Source: Gammaproteobacteria bacterium (GTDB lineage Bacteria > Pseudomonadota > Gammaproteobacteria > Chromatiales > Sedimenticolaceae). Taken from it: DNA of 9,238 nt. Positions 1 through 7,100 of the stretch are shown here, piece after piece. The notes under the pieces are model-generated. The model was not told where the DNA came from, did no database searches, and was given only the letters and a program-made list of their open reading frames with translations. Each line of letters starts with the position of its first letter. The first letter of the stretch is position 1. Location: assembly GCA_020445165.1 (NCBI GenBank), contig JAGRHE010000107.1, forward strand, positions 1 to 9,238, given 5' to 3'. A program made the translations under genes and the position numbers.

Positions 1-344
1 AAGACCGTCAGCGCCAGTGGCGCGACCATGTCGTTCTTGCCGGAGAACGAACCGCGCACGCTGTCGTTGACGAAGTCGATGATCATCTCGACAAAGTTCT
101 GCAGCCCGGACGGGACGCCCGCGGTGGCCTTCTGCGCCGCCTTGTAGAAGTAGAAGCCGAACAGGGCAGCGAGGGCGATCGACCAGAACATCGAGTCGAG
201 GTGGATCGCGGAGAAGCCCATCGACGACGCGTCCTCGGCACTGTGCGCGATGCCCCAGTGGCCATCGGGGAACTTGCCGAAGGTCAAGTTGGTCAGGTGG
301 TGCTTGATGTATTCGCCGGAGGTCAGGGTCTCGGAGCCAGCCAT
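1..344 (-). CDS. atpB: F0F1 ATP synthase subunit a, N-terminal part (runs off left edge)
   Basis: This is the start of subunit a, the membrane stator subunit that forms the proton half-channels against the c-ring. The reading frame opens at an ATG at 344 and stays open to position 1, giving about 114 residues. The N-terminus contains SGEYIKHHLTNL, typical of gammaproteobacterial AtpB. A first hydrophobic segment follows (about residues 52-66, FWSIALAALFGFYFY), then a cytoplasmic stretch with LQNFVEMIIDFVNDSVR, also characteristic of the family. The functional arginine and later helices lie outside the window. A purine-rich stretch (GAGAAG) lies directly upstream of the ATG and could serve as a weak ribosome binding site. 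It is 19 bp downstream of atpI, so the two are very probably cotranscribed. The family call is firm; only the fragment can be judged. Confidence 0.95.
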   Translation of the reverse strand, partial: MAGSETLTSGEYIKHHLTNLTFGKFPDGHWGIAHSAEDASSMGFSAIHLDSMFWSIALAALFGFYFYKAAQKATAGVPSGLQNFVEMIIDFVNDSVRGSFSGKNDMVAPLALTV

Positions 345-363
345 CTTCTCTTTCTCTGTGCGT

Positions 364-741
364 TTATCCGGCGATTCGATTCGCCAGCAGCGGAGGTAAC
401 ACCTGTACTACAAAAAAGGCCCCAAACAGAGCCAGCGGACGCAACGGGTCGAGCCAGACGATCGCGGCTGCGAACGCCGCACCGATGAACCCCAGCTTGA
501 TGAACTCGCCACCGTAAAACTGGGCCACCAGCCTGCCCGGCTCCCCTGCGCGATAGCGCCCGAACACCCAATAGGCGAACAGCCCGTTGGCGATCGTCGC
601 TATAGCCCCGCCGATGAACGCAAAAAGCGCCTCCCGCGGACCGATGAGCAGCCCGACCAGGGTGACGACCAGCGTGGCTATCGCCTGCGCGGAGAGTATC
701 CGCTTGGCCCGACGGGCATCAAGACTTTGCACAGAATGCAT
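364..741 (-). CDS. atpI: ATP synthase subunit I (AtpI/UncI)
   Basis: This is a small inner-membrane protein of the AtpI family, encoded first in the atp operon and reported to help assemble the c-ring; it is not part of the finished enzyme. With the ATG at 741 it has 125 residues, the usual length. Four hydrophobic segments are visible: about residues 19-34, 38-60, 80-97 and 102-120. The GGEFIKLG segment (78-85), with a conserved Glu and Lys at the start of the third helix, is typical of the family. A GTG lies immediately before the ATG (742-744), so translation could start one codon earlier. No good Shine-Dalgarno is seen for either. The short charged N-terminus (LDARRAKR) should be cytoplasmic. 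Its position just before atpB supports the call. Confidence 0.92.
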   Translation of the reverse strand: MHSVQSLDARRAKRILSAQAIATLVVTLVGLLIGPREALFAFIGGAIATIANGLFAYWVFGRYRAGEPGRLVAQFYGGEFIKLGFIGAAFAAAIVWLDPLRPLALFGAFFVVQVLPPLLANRIAG

Positions 742-772
742 CACCCGCGCGATCGGTCAGGCCTCGAAAAGC

Positions 773-796
773 GGGCGCAGTATAAGAATTGCGCCC
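773..796. repeat. 7-bp inverted repeat overlapping the atp -10 box
   Basis: GGGCGCA (773-779) and TGCGCCC (790-796) form a perfect dyad with a 10-bp centre. It covers the -10 hexamer and part of the spacer of the atp promoter. The predicted transcription start lies inside or just beyond one arm, so the dyad cannot form a full hairpin in the RNA. If it acts, it acts as an operator in DNA. It could also be chance in GC-rich sequence. Confidence 0.4.
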
Positions 797-807
797 TATA
801 AGGTCAA
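779..807 (-). promoter_or_regulatory. Sigma70-type promoter of the atp operon
   Basis: On the minus strand, TTGACC (802-807) and TATACT (779-784) are separated by exactly 17 bp, a near-consensus -35/-10 pair. The predicted start lies near 772, giving a leader of about 30 nt before the atpI ATG at 741. An A/T-rich tract (about 819-835) sits where an UP element would be. This is the only A/T-rich patch in the 140 bp between parB and atpI. It fits the expected start of the atp operon. The assignment rests on motif and context only. Confidence 0.8.
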
Positions 808-863
808 ACGATCGTCTGATAAAAAATATAAAGAGTGACCCAAGGCGCGCCGCCCGCGGGCAC

Positions 864-878
864 GCCCCAAAACGGGGC
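864..878 (-). terminator. Short hairpin just after parB (weak terminator candidate)
   Basis: GCCCC (864-868) and GGGGC (874-878) can form a 5-bp GC stem with a 5-nt loop, starting 3 bases after the parB stop codon on the minus strand. No run of T follows it in that direction, so it is a poor intrinsic terminator and may only protect the mRNA end. A second GC-rich palindrome (852-861) lies next to it. Confidence 0.25.
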
Positions 879-881
879 AGC

Positions 882-1757
882 TCAGCGGATGTGATCGAGG
901 ATCCCCTCGAGCTCTTCGAGCGTGTTGTAGCTGATCACCAGGCGGCCCTTGCCGCCGACGCCCTGCTGGATCGCGACCTGTGCGCCCAGACGGTCGGTGA
1001 GATCGGACAACAGACGGCGCACGTCCGGGTCGGGCTCCTCGGGTGCGGCGGCAGGTGCGGCCTTGGGCTGACCCAGTCGGCGTACCAGGGCCTCGGTCTC
1101 GCGCACCGAGAGGCCCTTGGCGGCGACCTGGCGGGCGGCCTCGATCTGGGTCTGGCCGTTCAGCGCCAACAGCGCACGCGCATGGCCCATCTCGAGCGCA
1201 CCCTGTTCGACCAGCGCCTTGACCTCGGGGGCAAGATCCAGCAGGCGGATCAGGTTCGTCACCGTGGTGCGCGACTTGCCGACCGCCTGTGCGACCTGCT
1301 GGTGGGTCAGCGAGAACTCGTTGAGCAGGCGGTGCAGCGCGGTCGCCTCTTCGAGCGGATTGAGGTCGTCGCGCTGGATGTTCTCGATCAGCGCCATCGC
1401 CATCGCCGCCTGGTCGTCGACGTCGCGCACCACGACGGGGACCTCGGCCAGACCGGCCAACTGGGCGGCGCGCCAGCGGCGCTCACCGGCGATGATCTCG
1501 TATTTCTGGTCACCGACCGGACGCACCACGATCGGCTGCACCATCCCCTGCGCGGTGATCGAGTCGGCCAGCTCGCGCAGCTTGTCCTCGTCGAAGTTGC
1601 GGCGTGGCTGGTAGCGACCGCGCTGGATCACTTCGACCGGCAGCGTCGACGCGGCGCCGGTTGCAGAGGCAGATGGAGAATCGGCGGCTTCGGCTTCGGC
1701 CTGGTTGCCACCGAGCAGCGCATCGAGTCCACGGCCGAGGCCTCTTTTCTTAACCAT
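882..1757 (-). CDS. parB: Chromosome partitioning protein ParB (Spo0J family)
   Basis: ParB is a CTP-dependent DNA clamp that loads at parS sites, spreads along the origin region and stimulates the ParA ATPase during segregation. The ATG at 1757 gives 291 residues, typical of chromosomal ParB, and begins MVKKRGLGRGLDALLG, the family's signature N-terminus that contacts ParA. A low-complexity linker (about 19-39) follows. Then come the nucleotide-binding core with GERRWRAA (91-98) and ENIQRDDLNPLEEA (125-138), the helix-turn-helix region around HQQVAQAVGKSRTTVTN, and a C-terminal dimerisation region ending near LVISYNTLEELEGIL. A GTG two codons upstream (1761-1763) would overlap the parA stop as GTGA. 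Either start implies translational coupling with parA. All key motifs look intact. Confidence 0.96.
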   Translation of the reverse strand: MVKKRGLGRGLDALLGGNQAEAEAADSPSASATGAASTLPVEVIQRGRYQPRRNFDEDKLRELADSITAQGMVQPIVVRPVGDQKYEIIAGERRWRAAQLAGLAEVPVVVRDVDDQAAMAMALIENIQRDDLNPLEEATALHRLLNEFSLTHQQVAQAVGKSRTTVTNLIRLLDLAPEVKALVEQGALEMGHARALLALNGQTQIEAARQVAAKGLSVRETEALVRRLGQPKAAPAAAPEEPDPDVRRLLSDLTDRLGAQVAIQQGVGGKGRLVISYNTLEELEGILDHIR

Positions 1758-1759
1758 GT

Positions 1760-2548
1760 TCACGCCGACGGGGTTGCGGTTGTGGGGATATGGCGGCGGG
1801 TCATCTCGCTGGCCAGGGCCATGTAGCTGACCGCGCCACGTGACGCCTTATCATAAAGCATGACCGGCTGGCCGTGGCTGGGCGCCTCGGCCACACGCAC
1901 GTTGCGCGGGATCATGGTGCGGAACACCTTGTCGCCGAAGTGCTGGATCAGTTGCGCCGAGACCTGGTTGTCGAGGTTGTTGCGTGGATCGTGCATGGTG
2001 CGCACGATGCCTTCCATCTCCAGGCGCGGGTTGCGGTGGTCCTTGATCTGCTTGACCGTCGCCAGCAATGCCGACAGGCCCTCGAGCGCGTAGTACTCGG
2101 TCTGCAGCGGCACCAGCACGCTGTCGGCTGCGACCAGCGCATTCAGCGTCAGCATGTTCAACGACGGCGGGCAGTCGATCAGGACGTAATCGTATTGCGG
2201 TGCCACGGCCTCGAGCGCGATCGCCAGGCGCTTCTCGCGCAACGGTGCTTCGAGCAGGCGCACCTCGGCGGCGGTCAGGTCACCGTTCGAGGGCAGCACG
2301 TCGTAGCCTGCCTCGGGCGTGCGCTGAACGCACTCGGCCATCGGCCGCTCGCCCATCAGGGCTTCGAGCGTGGAGCGTTCAAGTGCCTGCTTGTCGATTC
2401 CGCTGCCGGTGGTCGCGTTACCCTGGGGATCGAGGTCGATCAGGAGCACGCGGCGTTTCATCGCGGCCAGGGCGGCGGCGGTGTTCACGGCGGTCGTCGT
2501 CTTGCCAACGCCCCCTTTCTGGTTGGCAACGGCGATTATTCGTCCCAT
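1760..2548 (-). CDS. parA: Chromosome partitioning ATPase ParA (Soj family)
   Basis: ParA is a deviant Walker ATPase that binds nucleoid DNA as an ATP dimer and moves ParB-bound origins. The protein has 262 residues, the normal length for chromosomal ParA without a plasmid-type HTH extension. It shows the deviant Walker A motif KGGVGKTT (11-18, signature Lys11 and Lys16), the A' motif LIDLDPQGN (36-44) and Walker B VLIDCPPSL (122-130). The frame stays open upstream to 2662, but the ATG at 2548 is chosen because the family starts immediately before the conserved IIAVANQKGG strand. AGGT about 8 nt upstream can serve as the ribosome binding site. parB follows within 3 bp. A 106-bp gap separates it from rsmG, so parAB may use read-through or a promoter I could not recognise. 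Confidence 0.96.
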   Translation of the reverse strand: MGRIIAVANQKGGVGKTTTAVNTAAALAAMKRRVLLIDLDPQGNATTGSGIDKQALERSTLEALMGERPMAECVQRTPEAGYDVLPSNGDLTAAEVRLLEAPLREKRLAIALEAVAPQYDYVLIDCPPSLNMLTLNALVAADSVLVPLQTEYYALEGLSALLATVKQIKDHRNPRLEMEGIVRTMHDPRNNLDNQVSAQLIQHFGDKVFRTMIPRNVRVAEAPSHGQPVMLYDKASRGAVSYMALASEMTRRHIPTTATPSA

Positions 2549-2654
2549 GGTGGCTGACCTGGCGCTCGTTATCGGACCGACCGACTGGCCGGGCTGATCA
2601 TGATAACCACGCGATCGCCAACAAGATAGTCCGCGGCAGGCAACCCGGACCGGC

Positions 2655-3302
2655 TCAGGCAACCTTCTCGACGATCACCAGGTGACGACTGCCGATCTCT
2701 CCAGGTACCTCGAGCGTGGCCACGTCCGCCACGTAGCCGGGCGGCAGTTCGCGCAGTTCCGCCATCGGTGCGGCGCCTTTCATTGCCAGCCAGCGACCTT
2801 TCCCGGCCAACAGATCCCGACTGCCTTCGAGCATGTCGGCCAGGGTGGCGAATGCACGCGAGGTGATGCGCGCATAGTGTGCGGGACGTTGCAGTGTTTC
2901 GATCCGGCTTTTGATGACCTCGACGTTGCGCAGGCCCAGCTCGGCCACCGCCTGCTGCACGAAACGGGTCTTCTTGCCGTTGCTGTCGAGTAACGAGAAT
3001 TCGAGATCGGGACGCGCGATCGCCAGTGGAATGCCCGGCAGACCGGCACCGGTGCCGATATCCAGCACCGGACCGGCATCGACCCAGGGCAGGATCGACA
3101 GGCTGTCGAGCAGCTGGCGACGCACCATGACGTCGGGGTCGCGCACCGCGGTCAGGTTGTACACCTTGTTCCAACGCGCCAGCACATCGAGATAGCCGAC
3201 CAGGGCCGATTGTTGCCCGGCGTCGAGCGTGAACGACAGCGCATCCAGACCATGCGCCAGTTCGGCGGCCCAGGTGTCGTTGAACGAAACTGCAGACTTC
3301 AT
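2655..3302 (-). CDS. rsmG: 16S rRNA (guanine(527)-N7)-methyltransferase RsmG (GidB)
   Basis: RsmG uses S-adenosylmethionine to methylate N7 of G527 in the 530 loop of 16S rRNA; loss of it is known in other bacteria to give low-level streptomycin resistance. The protein is 215 residues, normal for the family. Visible motifs are WNKVYNLTAVRD (44-55), the SAM-binding loop VLDIGTGAGLPGIPLA (79-94), LLDSNGKKTRFVQQ (104-117) and SRAF (148-151). The ATG at 3302 is used; only a weak TGAG lies upstream. In related bacteria rsmG directly follows mnmG, but here two opposite-strand genes intervene. It therefore probably needs its own promoter. A lone TAAAAT (3309-3314, minus strand) is the only -10-like sequence upstream and lacks a matching -35. 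Confidence 0.95.
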   Translation of the reverse strand: MKSAVSFNDTWAAELAHGLDALSFTLDAGQQSALVGYLDVLARWNKVYNLTAVRDPDVMVRRQLLDSLSILPWVDAGPVLDIGTGAGLPGIPLAIARPDLEFSLLDSNGKKTRFVQQAVAELGLRNVEVIKSRIETLQRPAHYARITSRAFATLADMLEGSRDLLAGKGRWLAMKGAAPMAELRELPPGYVADVATLEVPGEIGSRHLVIVEKVA

Positions 3303-3377
3303 GCACTCATTTTAACCACAAGCCGCGTCATTGCCTTGCTACCATCGCTGCTCCGACTGCGACTTGGAAGGCCCGCC

Positions 3378-4001
3378 ATGCTCACCCTGTACGGCATCAC
3401 CCAATCCCGTGCCTTCCGCCCGTTGTGGGTCATGCAGGAACTGGGACTCGAATATCATCAGGTCGAGCTCGATTTTCGTGGCGATGGGCTATCGGAACCG
3501 GACTATCTCGCACTCAATCCGAACGGCCGCATCCCGACCCTGGTCGACGGCGACCTGGTGCTGTGGGAATCGATGGCGATTGACCTCTATCTGGCACGCC
3601 GCTACGGCGGCGACAGCGGCCTGTGGCCGGATGATGCCGCGGGCGAGGCGCTGGCCTGGCAATGGTCTTTCTGGGTCATGAGCGAGGTCGAGCATGCGCT
3701 GCTGACCGTGCTGATGCACAAGCGCATCCTGCCCGAAGAGCGCCGCGACCCGGCCCGCGCCGGGCGCAACCTCGGTCTGCTCAAACGTCCTTTCGGGGTT
3801 CTCGATACCACCCTGCGCAAGCGCGCATTCCTGGCCGGCGACCGTTTCACCATCGCCGATCTGAACGTCGCCGCCGTGCTGTCCTGGTGCGGCCCGGCGC
3901 GGGTCTCACTGAACGACCACCCGCACCTGCAGGCCTGGCTCAAGACCTGCCTGGCGCGGCCGGCGCGCAAGCGCGCTCAGAAGGCCGTTCCCGACGCCTG
4001 A
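3378..4001 (+). CDS. Glutathione S-transferase family protein
   Basis: This is a soluble two-domain GST-fold protein of 207 residues. The N-terminal thioredoxin-like half begins MLTLYGITQSRAFRPLW, with Ser10/Arg11 at the position where catalytic residues sit in many bacterial GSTs. It continues with NPNGRIPTL (47-55, cis-proline Pro53) and the glutathione-binding WES (63-65). The helical C-terminal half carries the N-capping box FTIADLN (157-163, Thr158/Asp161). The ATG at 3378 is chosen because GGAAGG (3366-3371) lies 6 nt upstream and the fold starts at once. The frame is open further upstream, but that extension overlaps rsmG antisense and looks non-coding. The family is clear. The substrate is not, and the gene could serve detoxification, a disulfide-reductase role or stress defence. 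It is divergent from rsmG with a 75-bp gap. Confidence 0.88.
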   Translation: MLTLYGITQSRAFRPLWVMQELGLEYHQVELDFRGDGLSEPDYLALNPNGRIPTLVDGDLVLWESMAIDLYLARRYGGDSGLWPDDAAGEALAWQWSFWVMSEVEHALLTVLMHKRILPEERRDPARAGRNLGLLKRPFGVLDTTLRKRAFLAGDRFTIADLNVAAVLSWCGPARVSLNDHPHLQAWLKTCLARPARKRAQKAVPDA

Positions 4002-4048
4002 TCCAGCGCCGCGAAGGCAAGCGGGACATCCGCGGGCCGCCTTTCGGA

Positions 4049-4075
4049 TAAAGAACGACGGCATCGGGCCGAAAT
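4049..4075 (+). promoter_or_regulatory. Candidate sigma28 (FliA) promoter upstream of the c-di-GMP gene
   Basis: TAAA (4049-4052) is followed after exactly 15 bp by GCCGAAAT (4068-4075). The enterobacterial FliA consensus is TAAAGTTT, 11 bp, GCCGATAA. Here the first five bases of the -35 element and six of eight of the -10 element match with the right spacing. The start site would fall near 4083, about 65 nt before the proposed start codon. I see no sigma70 promoter in this gap. A chance match cannot be excluded. Confidence 0.35.
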
Positions 4076-4098
4076 CAAGCAAAGGCATCAGCGTCGTC

Positions 4099-4134
4099 AT
4101 GGCCGATCCGGTCGGCCTTGCGGCGCCATTTTTT
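4099..4134 (+). terminator. Possible hairpin plus T6 between the GST gene and the c-di-GMP gene
   Basis: Two alternative stems are visible. GGCCGA (4101-4106) pairs with TCGGCC (4112-4117), or ATGGC (4099-4103) pairs with GCCAT (4125-4129) just ahead of six T residues (4129-4134). The outer stem resembles a weak intrinsic terminator for the GST gene. It lies downstream of the candidate FliA promoter, so it would then sit in the leader of the next gene. Confidence 0.22.
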
Positions 4135-4148
4135 GGTGAAAGAAACGC

Positions 4149-7100
4149 TTGCATCCGGTATCGACGAAGAACCTCCGCGTGGCGGGCCGCCGCAGATCGG
4201 GGCCGGCAACGTCCTGGCTCTGTGCAGCCGGCCTGGTCTCTGCACCCGGCGCTGTGCTGGCCGCCGATGCGGCGCTGCGCCAGGTCGGCATGCTTGCGGT
4301 CGTTGCCGGACTGCTGCTGGTCCTGGCACTGGTCGGGCTGCAGCGGCGCAACCGCCAGCTCGCAGCGATGCAACGCACGGTGCGGCTCGCGCTGGACAAG
4401 CACAACCCGATCTTCGACGCCCTGCCCGACCTGGTTGCGCTGAAAGATACCCATGGCCGCTACCTGGCCTGCAACGAGCGCTTCGGCACGCTGTTTGGAA
4501 ATACGCGACAGGTCATTGGCAAGACCGATTTCGACCTGCTCGACACGCAGACCGCGCGCAACTGGCGCAGCCACGACCGGCAGGCGATCGAGATGGGCGA
4601 ACCGGTCGAGGTCGAGGAATGGCTGGCCCTGCCGGCTCAGGGCTTCACCGCACTGCTGCGCGCCACGCGGCAACCGGTGTACGAAGACGGCAACCTGATC
4701 GGGGTCCTGACCGTGGCCCGCGACGTGACCCAGCAGCGGGTCACCGAGCAGGAGGCGGGCAAGCATGCCAGTTACCAGCGCGCCCTGCTCGACAACCTGC
4801 CGTATCTCGCCTGGATGAAGGATGCCTATGGTCGCTTCCTGGCCGTCAACGACGCGCTGGTCGAGGCCATGGGTGCCGGCTCCCGCCAGGAGGTGATCGG
4901 CAAGACCGATCGAGACCTGTGGCCAAGCGAGCTGGCCGAGGCCTACCGGGCCGACGACAGCGCGGTGATGCGCTCGCGCGCGAAAAAGGAGGCTGTCGAA
5001 CAGGTCCAGGCGGTGGACGGCAAGGTCTGGGTCGAGACGTTCAAGGCGCCGATCATCGGCGAGCAGGGGGAGATTCTCGGCACGGTTGGTTTCGCACGCG
5101 ACGTGTCACGACGCCTGGAGGCCGAGCGCGCGATACGCGACAGTGAGCGCCGCCTGCGCGAATCGTTCCAGAAACATGCCGCCGTGATGGTGTTCATCGA
5201 ACCGGACAGTGGCCGCATCGTCGATGTCAACGAGGCCGCGATCGCCTATTACGGCTATACGCGCGAACGGCTGCTGGCGATGACAGTCGACGAACTCAAC
5301 ACGATGTCGCCGGAGCAGGTCGCGCAGGCACGCAGCAAGGCATCGTCCGGTCTGCACAATCATTTCGAGTTCGAACACCGCCTGGCCTCTGGCGAAACGC
5401 GCCAGGTCGAGGTGTATTCGTCACTGATCGAGCACGATGGCAAGCCACAGCTGATGTCGATCATTCACGACATCACGCAGCGCAAACGGCTCGAGCTGAC
5501 GCTGGTCGATGAACGCAGGCGGCTCGGCAATGTCATCGAGGGTACCGGCGTCGGGACCTGGGAATGGAACGTGCAGAGCGGTGAAACCCGTTTTAACGAA
5601 CGCTGGGCCGAGATGATCGGCTATACGCTCGATGAACTGGCGCCGGTGTCGATCAATACCTGGATGCGCCATGCCCACCCGGGCGACCTCGCCAAGTCCG
5701 AAGCCCTGCTCAAGCAGCACTTCGCCGGTGAATCCGATCAGTACGAGTTCGAGGCGCGGATGCGCCACAGGGACGGGCACTGGGTGTGGGTGCTCGACCG
5801 CGGCCGGGTGTTCGAATGGACCGACGATGGCCAGCCTCTGTGGATGTACGGCACGCACCAGGACATCACCGGGCGCAAGCTTGCCGAACTGCAGCTGCGC
5901 GAGAACGAACAACGGCTGCAGATCGCCGGGCAGTCGGCCTACGACATCGTCTACGAGTACGACGTCGAACACGACCAACTCGACTGGTACGGCGATGTCG
6001 ACAGCATGCTGGGTTATCCACGCGACCGGATCACGTCGGGCATCGATCGCTGGCTCGATACGATTCATCCCGAGGACCGCGAACGCGTGGCAGCCAATAT
6101 GGGAACCCGGGCCGCTGAACGGGATTCGCTGGAGATGGAATACCGCGTCCGCCACGCGGACGGTGGCTATCGGCTCTGGCGCGACCGTGCCGAACCGGTA
6201 TGTGACGCGCAGGGCGAGGTCACCCGGTGGATCGCAAACTGCACCGACGTCACGGATCAGCGCATCAACGAGGAACGCCTGCGCCTGGCAGCCACGGTAT
6301 TTGCGCATGCGCATGAAGGTATCCTGATCACCGATGCCGATACGCGCATCATCGACGTCAACACCGCGTTCACCAGGATCACCGGCTATTCACGTGAGGA
6401 GGCGATAGGCCGCAAGCCCTCCTTCCTCAGTTCCGGCCGCCAGGACGCGGCGTTCTACGAAGCCATGTGGTCGACCCTCAAGCGCGAGGACCACTGGATC
6501 GGAGAAGTATGGAACCGGCGCAAGGACGGCAAGGTCTACGCCGAGACACTGGCAATCAGCGCCGTGCGGGACGATGCCGGTTCGGTGCAACGCTACGTGG
6601 CGCTGTTCTCCGATATCACGATGCTGAAGATGCAGCAGGAACAACTCAGCCATATCGCCTATTACGATGCCCTGACCGACCTGCCGAACCGTGTCTTGCT
6701 CGGTGACCGGCTCGAACACGAGATGCGTCATGCCGAGCGCGACCATTCGCATCTGGCGGTGGTCTACCTCGACCTCGATGGTTTCAAGGAAGTGAACGAT
6801 GCCTACGGTCACGATGTCGGCGATCGGGTGTTGGTGGAGGTCGCCACCCGCCTGAGTCACAGCCTGCGTGCAGACGATACCCTGGCACGCCTCGGCGGTG
6901 ACGAGTTCGTCGCCATCCTGTCGCGCCTGGACAATCCGAACAGCTGCGTGGAACTGCTGCCACGCATGCTGGCAAGCGCCGCGCAGCCGTTGCTCATCGA
7001 CGGTCATGAGATCAGCGTGTCAGCCAGTCTCGGTGTCACGCTCTATCCGCAATCCGAACCCATCGACCCCGATCAACTGCTGCGCCAGGCCGATCAGGCG

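Noticed and set aside
789..1826. Long plus-strand open frame opposite parB
   Set aside because: It is antisense to a clear ParB, has no recognisable domain, and its Arg/Leu/Gly-rich composition is what GC-rich codon bias produces on the opposite strand.
1874..2557. Long plus-strand open frame opposite parA
   Set aside because: It mirrors the parA reading frame and shows no domain or ribosome binding site.
2611..2618. GCGATCGC palindrome in the rsmG-parA gap, as in cyanobacterial HIP1
   Set aside because: A single 8-mer in GC-rich DNA is expected by chance, and the genes are gammaproteobacterial.
2549..2662. 38-residue N-terminal extension of ParA
   Set aside because: The family begins at the MGRIIAVANQKGG strand, and the extension is unlike any ParA N-terminus and overlaps the end of rsmG.
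3906..4766. Minus-strand open frame of 286 codons spanning the GST end and the start of the c-di-GMP gene
   Set aside because: It overlaps two well-supported genes antisense and has no recognisable motif.
4118..5146. Plus-strand open frame overlapping the c-di-GMP gene in another frame
   Set aside because: It is proline/arginine/glycine-rich low-complexity sequence; the overlapping frame holds clear PAS domains.
6389..6397. TTCACGTGA, resembling the core of a parS site
   Set aside because: Only 9 of the 16 positions of the usual palindrome match, the outer arms do not fit, and it lies inside the PAS6 coding sequence.
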